From: an uncultured Chloroflexota bacterium
GTDB taxonomy: Bacteria; Chloroflexota; Anaerolineae; Anaerolineales; Anaerolineaceae
Assembly: GCA_902795255.1 (NCBI GenBank)
Contig: CADBKS010000180.1
Span: forward strand, 1 to 5,918
DNA length: 5,918 bases
Direction: 5' to 3'
The translations under genes were made by a program, and so were the position numbers. Below, piece by piece: positions 1 to 5,429 of the stretch (position 1 is the stretch's first letter; each line of letters opens with the position of its first letter). The notes beneath the pieces were generated by a model. The model did no database searches. It was given only the letters and a program-made list of their open reading frames with translations, and was not told the origin of the DNA.

Positions 1-1309
1 TGGCAGTAGAGTCGCAAAGTGAACTCACCCACATGGCGTCAAACTGATAAGTCTTGCCATCTTGGAGAACCTTGGTATTCTCTACGATCAGACCTGTAAT
101 ACCACTATGAGCTTCCATAGCTGTCACCAAGCCCTTCATATTGATGAGCTTGCGAAGACGACCACGTCGGATGTCTGGCATAGAGGCTTCAGAACGATGA
201 TTAGCATCAAGTTCTTTGTATTTAGGGTTATCACTATAGGGATATTCCACCAATTTCCCGCCGTAGGAAGCAAGGATGGAAACCACCTCATCCCGAATCG
301 GCCGCTGGAATCCGTCTACCCAGTCATCCCCGTGAACAACGATATCGGGATGATATTTTTCGAGGTTTTCTTTGTAAGAGAGCGTTTTCTGCTCAACGAC
401 CTTATAAACGCCTGCGATATTTTCGAACATGACGCGGCGTTCGGACTCCGGCACCAGCGGGAAACGCTTATAAGACGCCACCGCCTCATCGGAAAGCACC
501 CCGATGATCAGCCGGCCGAGCCGCCTGGCCTTGCGGATGATCGCGATATGTCCGCCATGGATAAGGTCGGAAGAAAAGCACATGTAAACTGTGCGGGATT
601 CGACTTCCTTGAGCTTCGTGCTGACGAGCAGCAGATCCTCCGGATTGTCGATCTCAGCGCAGAGCATGTTCTGCACATCCAGCGCACTGATGTTCGCAGC
701 CCCGTTCAGTTCATTCAGGGCATTTTCGGCATAAACCTTCGTATTTCCGCTTTCGCAGAATTCGCAGATCTTACCGAGCCAGACTTTCCAGTCCTCACGC
801 TTGAGATGGTAGAGCGCCTGGGCTTCCATAGCGTCGGTGAAGAATTCGATCCCGACCTTCATGACTTTTCCGCCGCTGACGACCGCCTTGAAATCCTTGT
901 CGGGAAGCGGCAGCGTTGAGGAGACCGTCATGCAGGAAGTATCGGATGCCAGCACACGGTCGAAGACTTCATTTTCAAAAACAAGATCCCCGTGCATCAG
1001 AACGATGTCGTCATCCAGAAAGTCACGGGCACAGTAGATGCTGTAAATATAATTGGTCTGATCGTAAATCGGATTGCGGACAAACGTGAAATGGATCGGC
1101 AGGTCCAGGCTTTCGCAGTAGCGAACCAGAACGCTGTCATAATATCCGGTGGTCATCACCACTTCCCGGATCCCCGCTTCCGCGATCAGCCGGAGCTGAC
1201 GCGACAGGATCGTCTCCGTGGCGGAAATTTCCGTCATGCATTTCGGATGTTCACTGGTCAGGACCCCCATCCGTGAGCCAAGCCCTGAATTCAGAATAAG
1301 TGCTTTCAT
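1..1309 (-). CDS. aepX: Nucleotidyltransferase-cytidylyltransferase-PEP phosphomutase fusion, 3' end missing
   Basis: The reading frame is open from ATG at 1309 to the left edge (436 codons seen, no stop). Three domains follow each other. Residues 1-232 form a sugar-phosphate-type nucleotidyltransferase: glycine-rich start LNSGLGSRMG (6-15), PK at 22-23, HGDL at 106-109 with the likely metal-binding D108, and the typical closing EIDNPEDL (219-226). This type includes LicC and the phosphonate enzyme PntC. Residues 240-360 form a second nucleotidyltransferase fold with HGGH (251-254) and HGDDW (326-330), as in glycerol-phosphate and choline-phosphate cytidylyltransferases. From about 385 the PEP phosphomutase begins: MEAHSGITGLIVENT (398-412) and FDAMWVSSLCDS (423-434), with W427, S429 and L431 at positions that line the active site in this family. 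The catalytic metal-binding acids and the gating loop lie off the window. PEP mutase converts phosphoenolpyruvate to phosphonopyruvate in the cytoplasm, and the fused transferases suggest CMP activation of the phosphonate. The start is supported only by a weak AAGG about 12 bases upstream. The gene is last of three leftward genes here. Confidence 0.88.
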   Translation of the reverse strand, partial: MKALILNSGLGSRMGVLTSEHPKCMTEISATETILSRQLRLIAEAGIREVVMTTGYYDSVLVRYCESLDLPIHFTFVRNPIYDQTNYIYSIYCARDFLDDDIVLMHGDLVFENEVFDRVLASDTSCMTVSSTLPLPDKDFKAVVSGGKVMKVGIEFFTDAMEAQALYHLKREDWKVWLGKICEFCESGNTKVYAENALNELNGAANISALDVQNMLCAEIDNPEDLLLVSTKLKEVESRTVYMCFSSDLIHGGHIAIIRKARRLGRLIIGVLSDEAVASYKRFPLVPESERRVMFENIAGVYKVVEQKTLSYKENLEKYHPDIVVHGDDWVDGFQRPIRDEVVSILASYGGKLVEYPYSDNPKYKELDANHRSEASMPDIRRGRLRKLINMKGLVTAMEAHSGITGLIVENTKVLQDGKTYQFDAMWVSSLCDSTA

Positions 1310-1361
1310 GAAATTAAAAGACCTTTTCTATATCTCTGATATCGTACTTCCGCAGCAGAGG

Positions 1362-1619
1362 TCAATCCTCATCATCGTCATCGATCCCGGATAATTGTTC
1401 CTCGACAGACACGCCGGATTGTTTTTCTTCACTCTTATTGACCTTACGTTTGATCTTTCTCCAATAGTAGCCAAGGGCAGCCCCGCCAACCACGACCGCA
1501 CCGACGATCAGTTCCAGCACATAAGAAGTCGTCGCGGGATCAATATAGGCAGATGCCGGAGCGAAGGATCCGAACAGAGCAAAACAACACACAAAACAAA
1601 TTAATACAAGTATACTCAT
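1362..1619 (-). CDS. Small YIDPATTSY-motif membrane protein, 85 aa
   Basis: This small protein has a hydrophobic signal segment (residues 1-24) ending in APASA, a good signal peptidase I site. Next come the motif YIDPATTSY (25-33) and a second hydrophobic helix (about 34-51). A basic stretch follows (WRKIKRKVNK) and then a very acidic C-terminus ending DDDDED. After cleavage the mature protein would start at Y25, with a short outside N-terminus, one helix and a charged cytoplasmic tail. I recognise the YIDPATTSY start as a recurring family of small membrane proteins in Bacillota, but I know of no proven function. It lies 126 bases after the AP-superfamily transferase and 52 bases before the PEP-mutase fusion, on the same strand, so a shared transcript is likely. 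It may be an accessory subunit of the transferase (inference). The ribosome-binding site is weak (GGGA, about 9 bases before ATG). An open frame on the other strand here is a shadow. Confidence 0.8.
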   Translation of the reverse strand: MSILVLICFVCCFALFGSFAPASAYIDPATTSYVLELIVGAVVVGGAALGYYWRKIKRKVNKSEEKQSGVSVEEQLSGIDDDDED

Positions 1620-1706
1620 AACTTATTTTCCCAGCTATAAACATCAGAATACAGCAGCAAAATCAGACCGAATACGTATCACTTTTCCGCCAAACAGGCA
1701 TCAGAG

Positions 1707-1720
1707 TGTATTGTAATACA
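1707..1720. repeat. Perfect 14-bp palindrome TGTATT-GT-AATACA
   Basis: This palindrome lies in the 126-base gap between the AP-superfamily gene and the small membrane protein. The 2-base centre is too small for a stable hairpin and no T-run follows, so it is not a terminator. It could be a protein-binding site or chance. I saw no convincing promoter elsewhere in this gap. Confidence 0.25.
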
Positions 1721-1745
1721 TGTCTTTTCCACTGCCACACATCCC

Positions 1746-3482
1746 CTAAAAACTGTAAAAAGATGACTCAATCGGATAATACCGGACATCCCCTCCGCCA
1801 TTTATTACCTCAAGCAGTTCATCCTGTCCACCGGTATAATGATATTCAATTATTGCATTCCAGCCGTTCTTGCCGGGCCCCTTTGGAAATCCGTCATAAT
1901 AAACATAACGTTCCATCCAACGCTCTGTTACCAGATCTTCCGGAACATCAAATGCTGTTTTCCCATAATTCATCCCTCTGAAATTCAGTTGGGAAGCAAT
2001 CGTCGGGAGAAGACTGACCTGTGTGGTTATTGGTGCGTGATTGTATACCATTTCATCATGATGTTCGTTCGCTGTCTTGATCATAAATATCGGTTGCGGA
2101 TTTCTCTGCACTTTTCCGTGATCTGAAAGAATTACGATCGTTGAATCGTCATAGATATTCAGCAGCTTCATCTGTTTGATATATTTTTCAATAAGGTTCA
2201 TAAACCCTTTCACCTGCTGCATAACGCCTACTTTATCCTGAATCATTCCGTTTTCATCCATGATATAAGGAGAGTGACTGCCATGCAGGTAATAATAACT
2301 GAAAACATTATCCTGATTTCCAAGCGTCAAATCGTTTTCCAGAAATTCGGTAACAAAATCCCATTGGTCCTTCATTGAATATTCTGATGAAGCAATTTGA
2401 TTTACATCCGTAGTATAGATCATGAAAAAAGGTTTCGCAATAACAGGCGAATAACGATATAAAGACAACTTGATCAGATTGACGAGCGTTGCTTTATTGA
2501 TTTTCATGTCCGCTCCCATTTCCACGACATTGGAAACAAGGTTCCGGATATCGCAGGGGTCATTGACGACTTCCTTCTGAAGAACATACAGATTTGTTTC
2601 AAACTGGTTATTTTTCAATTCCGTATAGAAGGATCTCGCTATCGGGTTCTTCCACGCCGCATCCAGATGTTCCTGATAGTTCCATGCAGTAATTTCAGGA
2701 TCATACGCAGTCAGCATATCCAGGACAGAAGGAACTGTGTAAATCCAGCGGGAGTTTGCATTATCAAATACTGTGAAATCCTTAAACTCCCCATATGTTC
2801 CGGGATACAGTTCTTCTGCCTGCCGAAGCTCATTGTTTGTCACGGAATCCAGCAGGAAAACAACTACATTGTTTTTCTTTCCCAATTTCAGCATATTTTC
2901 ATTGGAAAAATAACAGGTGCTTTCTTTTTCCGCATCAATTTTGTACTGTTCAATCATTTTTTGCGTAAGGGATACAGACTGCATAAGAATAAGCGCGGCT
3001 GATACCAGCATCACCGATTTCCGCCAGGTGTTATTGCTGAGAAAATGGATAAAAAACGGTACCAGAATGATCAGGACCCAGATCAAAAGGTTCCGTGCCA
3101 TCAGACCGCTGAAGTCCACCCAGTTGACTGTATGCCCGTCAAGCGTGCCGAAATTCGGGTTTAATAACGCGCCCTGGAGATATGAAGCCAGTGCGATCCC
3201 CGTATACAACGATACAAGAAAGGCGTGTATGGACCCTCCTATTACAGATGCGGGTAAAAGCAGCAGCAAAAAGGCCCCGCACATAACACCTGCCATTATC
3301 GGCAGGATCTTCAGCGGGGAGTAAGCCACATAATTCTGGCTGATATATACAAGATCGAGGGGGCCGAAAAAAAGGATCGTAAAACTCAGCGCAAGACTTG
3401 GCAAAAAAGCAAGCAAAATCCTTTTGGAAAATGGGCGTTTACCTGCGATCAACTTTCGAATTTTCGATTTACTCTTACTCAT
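1746..3482 (-). CDS. Membrane-anchored AP-superfamily (sulfatase/LTA synthase-like) phosphotransferase
   Basis: The protein (578 aa from the chosen start) has five predicted membrane helices near residues 21-40, 56-80, 84-106, 126-148 and 155-172, then a large extracytoplasmic domain of the sulfatase/alkaline phosphatase superfamily. This is the layout of LTA synthases and phosphoethanolamine transferases. Visible active-site elements are D212 in VVVFLLDS, a candidate nucleophile T249 in WIYTVPS, H400 and H403 in LHGSHSPY, D454-H455 in ILSDHG, and a late APITTQVSLLPTIA segment. Relatives move phosphoglycerol, phosphoethanolamine or similar groups from a lipid donor to glycans or lipids, or hydrolyse sulfate or phosphate esters. 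The substrate here cannot be read from sequence. The nearby PEP-mutase gene suggests a phosphonate-bearing group (inference). An upstream in-frame ATG at 3527 would add 15 residues, but it overlaps the extended -10 promoter and has no ribosome-binding site. ATG 3482 follows a GGGGGG run and is preferred. It is the first gene of the leftward operon and is AT-rich in places. Confidence 0.85.
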   Translation of the reverse strand: MSKSKSKIRKLIAGKRPFSKRILLAFLPSLALSFTILFFGPLDLVYISQNYVAYSPLKILPIMAGVMCGAFLLLLLPASVIGGSIHAFLVSLYTGIALASYLQGALLNPNFGTLDGHTVNWVDFSGLMARNLLIWVLIILVPFFIHFLSNNTWRKSVMLVSAALILMQSVSLTQKMIEQYKIDAEKESTCYFSNENMLKLGKKNNVVVFLLDSVTNNELRQAEELYPGTYGEFKDFTVFDNANSRWIYTVPSVLDMLTAYDPEITAWNYQEHLDAAWKNPIARSFYTELKNNQFETNLYVLQKEVVNDPCDIRNLVSNVVEMGADMKINKATLVNLIKLSLYRYSPVIAKPFFMIYTTDVNQIASSEYSMKDQWDFVTEFLENDLTLGNQDNVFSYYYLHGSHSPYIMDENGMIQDKVGVMQQVKGFMNLIEKYIKQMKLLNIYDDSTIVILSDHGKVQRNPQPIFMIKTANEHHDEMVYNHAPITTQVSLLPTIASQLNFRGMNYGKTAFDVPEDLVTERWMERYVYYDGFPKGPGKNGWNAIIEYHYTGGQDELLEVINGGGDVRYYPIESSFYSF

Positions 3483-3485
3483 TAT

Positions 3486-3491
3486 CCCCCC
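3486..3491 (-). promoter_or_regulatory. Six-G ribosome-binding site of the AP-superfamily gene
   Basis: The minus strand reads eight A, one C, six G, then ATA and ATG at 3482. The G-run is the only purine-rich Shine-Dalgarno-like stretch before this gene. It is only three bases from the start codon if the last G is counted. It decides the choice of start over ATG 3527, which has nothing comparable upstream. Confidence 0.5.
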
Positions 3492-3517
3492 GTTTTTTTT
3501 ATAAAATACAAACGAGT

Positions 3518-3526
3518 AGTATAGCA
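3518..3526 (-). promoter_or_regulatory. Extended -10 promoter of the leftward operon
   Basis: On the minus strand the bases read TGC followed by TATACT (hexamer 3523-3518), an extended -10 element close to TGnTATAAT. No good -35 is present at 16-18 bases, which extended -10 promoters tolerate. Transcription would start near 3511, about 28 bases before ATG 3482. The element overlaps the alternative upstream ATG at 3527, which argues against that start codon. Confidence 0.55.
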
Positions 3527-3542
3527 TGAAATATAATCATGC
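3524..3542. promoter_or_regulatory. Dyad GCATGA-N7-TCATGC beside the leftward -10, possible operator
   Basis: A perfect 6-bp inverted repeat (GCATGA 3524-3529, TCATGC 3537-3542) with a 7-base centre overlaps the TGn of the leftward promoter and fills the region between its -10 and where a -35 would be. That is a common place for a repressor site. The inference is based on position only, and no regulator gene is in the window. Confidence 0.3.
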
Positions 3543-3580
3543 GTAATAGCGTCTTTTGCATTATCATGACATCCAACAGT

Positions 3581-3616
3581 AATGCAGACAAAACCGGGCT
3601 GTTCGTCTGCGTTTTT
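3581..3616 (+). terminator. Stem-loop with T-run upstream of the GT-C gene
   Basis: AATGCAGAC (3581-3589) pairs with GTCTGCGTT (3605-3613), counting one T-G wobble, around a 15-base loop. The 3' side continues into TTTTT (3612-3616). The shape is that of a rho-independent terminator reading rightward. No rightward gene ends here. It lies between two TATAAT boxes, so it may end a short leader RNA or insulate the GT-C gene. Confidence 0.4.
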
Positions 3617-3629
3617 ACTGAAATTTATT

Positions 3630-3635
3630 TATAAT
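3630..3635 (+). promoter_or_regulatory. TATAAT -10 box for the GT-C gene
   Basis: A perfect TATAAT lies 35 bases before ATG 3671, which would give a leader of about 29 bases. No convincing -35 is seen at 16-18 bases. The surrounding sequence is AT-rich, so chance matches are possible, but the position is right for this gene. Confidence 0.4.
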
Positions 3636-3662
3636 AGATATGATCCATTAATTCGTCAATAC

Positions 3663-3666
3663 GGAG
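3663..3666 (+). promoter_or_regulatory. Ribosome-binding site of the GT-C gene
   Basis: GGAG lies four bases before ATG 3671, somewhat close, and supports this start codon. Confidence 0.5.
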
Positions 3667-3670
3667 AATC

Positions 3671-5290
3671 ATGTCAAGAAAAACTGAAAAGTTCATTTTT
3701 ATGATCATTCTGATCCTGCAGACAGCGGTCATATGCTGCAGGGTATTCCAGAAGCAGAACTATTATATCGACGAGCTGTTGTCAATGGAATATGCGAAGT
3801 CATTTGCCTATGTGGACAGGCCCTTACAAAGCACCGGAATGCGTGACCCTGTTTATTTTGAGTATGAAAAATGGATCGACAATGATGTTCTGAAGGATAC
3901 GCTGATCGTTTACAGTGAAGACGGGCTGCTCAATCTGAACATTCCTGCTGCCGCATTCAAACTGATCACCGCTCCGTACAACTATTTCGGGCTGCTGAAT
4001 ATTGTCATGTCTGTTTTTTCTCCGGAAGAGCTCAGCCATTATCCGGCAGCCGCACTGAACATCATCTTTTTCATTTTCGTCCAGATCATTCTGTACCGTG
4101 TTCTCAGGGAAATCACCGGCAGCGGGATTGTCTCACTGCTCGGGGTCCTGATGTACGGCTTTTCGGGAATGGCGGTCGGTCTGAGTGTTTTCGTCCGGTT
4201 CTATGCATATGCCGGTTTCCTGTTTTTCCTTACCATACGTCTTCATCAGATCATGTGGAGAAAAGAGACCGGATTACTCAAATGTGAGATCCTGACGCTG
4301 ATCTCATTCGCCTGTATTATCATTGCAATGAGAAACTCCCAGCTGATCCTGATCCTTGCGGGAGCTCTGATTTTCGCTTACGCCGCGGGACAGATGTTCC
4401 GCGGACAATACGCAAAAACTGTCTGTTATCTGGGCACATGTGTTCCGGCCGGATTATTCTATGTGATCAGGCAAACGAACCTTCTTGACATCATTCTGCA
4501 CCCGTCCAGATATACCGATGCCGGCGGCGTGGAGGGAAGACTGACGACACGGCTGCTGACGATCGACAGCAGCAGATTTGCATCCTTTTATAAACAGCAC
4601 GCCGGATATCTCAGCGATTATCTGTTCGGGACTTTTTATGTTCTCTGCGGATTTCTGTTCCTGCTTGCCGTACTGACAGTGCTCCGCTTACGTACACAAA
4701 AGCAGGATCCGGAAAAATCGGCCGCAGGAGAAGAATTCCGGTTCGTTATTCTCACCGTTGACTGTGTCTTCATCCTCTTCTCTTTCCTGACGGGGCTTGC
4801 CGAATCCAGATATGTATCCTTTCTCTATCCGCTGCACACCATCCTGCTTTGGACAGTCCTGGACCGGCTGCTCCGGAACAGCAGTTATCGGAAAGCCGTG
4901 CTCCGGATCAGCGCCGGACTGACCTGCGCCGGAATTTTCATGGGTGCAGTCCTGCATCCAGAAAAGATCCAATACCTTTATATTACGGAGAAACCGGTCA
5001 TTGAAGCTGTCAGGGAATCCGGAATAAACGACGTGATCATTTATGACACCGCGATCCAGGCTCACTACGAATGCGTCAGCCTGATGCCGCAAACAGCCAG
5101 AATCTATTCAGTTGAAAGCGACGATCCGCAGTTTGACACATCCGCGTTTCCGAATGAGCTGTTGTTGTGGAGCCGCAAATCCAGAAATAACAAGGCCCTG
5201 ATCAGTAAGCTGAAAAAGGACGGGTATGAGGTCATAAAAATCGGCGCCACGCATGTTTCCAATATCTATACGGTTAAGCGGCTGCCGTAA
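3671..5290 (+). CDS. Polytopic GT-C-like membrane glycosyltransferase, 539 aa
   Basis: The protein has about ten hydrophobic helices: one at residues 8-24, a group between about 125 and 266, and another between about 318 and 428. A soluble C-terminal part (429-539) follows. Directly after helix 1 comes YYIDELLSMEY, with D34-E35 in the first outside loop, where GT-C enzymes carry their acidic catalytic residues. RFYAYAGFLFF (176-186) and ESRYVSFLYP (378-387) resemble segments of ArnT/PMT-like enzymes. Such proteins transfer a sugar from a polyprenyl-phosphate donor to an acceptor outside the membrane. I infer that function, but the exact family, sugar and acceptor are unknown. An O-antigen ligase or polymerase-type membrane protein is a less likely alternative. 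The start is supported by GGAG at 3663-3666, four bases before ATG, and by TATAAT at 3630-3635. It is divergent from the AP-superfamily gene, with 188 bases between the two start codons, and convergent with tmk. Codon use is richer in GC than in the divergent neighbour. Confidence 0.72.
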   Translation: MSRKTEKFIFMIILILQTAVICCRVFQKQNYYIDELLSMEYAKSFAYVDRPLQSTGMRDPVYFEYEKWIDNDVLKDTLIVYSEDGLLNLNIPAAAFKLITAPYNYFGLLNIVMSVFSPEELSHYPAAALNIIFFIFVQIILYRVLREITGSGIVSLLGVLMYGFSGMAVGLSVFVRFYAYAGFLFFLTIRLHQIMWRKETGLLKCEILTLISFACIIIAMRNSQLILILAGALIFAYAAGQMFRGQYAKTVCYLGTCVPAGLFYVIRQTNLLDIILHPSRYTDAGGVEGRLTTRLLTIDSSRFASFYKQHAGYLSDYLFGTFYVLCGFLFLLAVLTVLRLRTQKQDPEKSAAGEEFRFVILTVDCVFILFSFLTGLAESRYVSFLYPLHTILLWTVLDRLLRNSSYRKAVLRISAGLTCAGIFMGAVLHPEKIQYLYITEKPVIEAVRESGINDVIIYDTAIQAHYECVSLMPQTARIYSVESDDPQFDTSAFPNELLLWSRKSRNNKALISKLKKDGYEVIKIGATHVSNIYTVKRLP

Positions 5291-5309
5291 TTACTCCCTA
5301 AAGTACCGG

Positions 5310-5322
5310 CCGTAAATTACGG
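5310..5322. repeat. Odd palindrome CCGTAA-A-TTACGG after the GT-C gene
   Basis: A perfect 6-bp inverted repeat around a single A lies 20 bases after the GT-C stop. The bases across the stop codon (GCCGTAATTAC, 5284-5294) are nearly the same as its left part (GCCGTAAATTAC, 5309-5320), so the end of the gene looks partly duplicated. The rest of the 139-base gap holds the tmk hairpin and AT-rich sequence. Confidence 0.3.
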
Positions 5323-5387
5323 ATGAGTCCTATTAAGAGCCCTGTGATACGAAAATTATTTTGTTGTCTCATACACAATAAATGAAG

Positions 5388-5407
5388 TTCGAAGCGCCTG
5401 CTTCGAA
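5388..5407 (-). terminator. Perfect 8-bp hairpin downstream of tmk
   Basis: TTCGAAGC (5388-5395) and GCTTCGAA (5400-5407) form a perfect 8-bp stem with a 4-base loop. It lies 22 bases after the tmk stop on the minus strand and is followed there by the moderately T-rich CTTCATTTATT. It is probably the tmk terminator. It could also serve the convergent GT-C gene, but no T-run follows it on the plus strand. Confidence 0.45.
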
Positions 5408-5429
5408 TAAATCGGTCAAAGCCGGAACA

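Noticed and set aside
62..919. 285-codon open frame on the plus strand
   Set aside because: It lies entirely antisense to the PEP-mutase fusion, whose protein has clear domain motifs; the plus-strand translation shows none.
3483..3527. 15-residue N-terminal extension of the AP-superfamily protein from ATG 3527
   Set aside because: The ATG overlaps the extended -10 promoter, lacks a ribosome-binding site, and the extension is upstream of the six-G site before ATG 3482.
4688..5092. 134-codon open frame on the minus strand
   Set aside because: It is antisense to the GT-C gene and has no recognisable motif or start signal.
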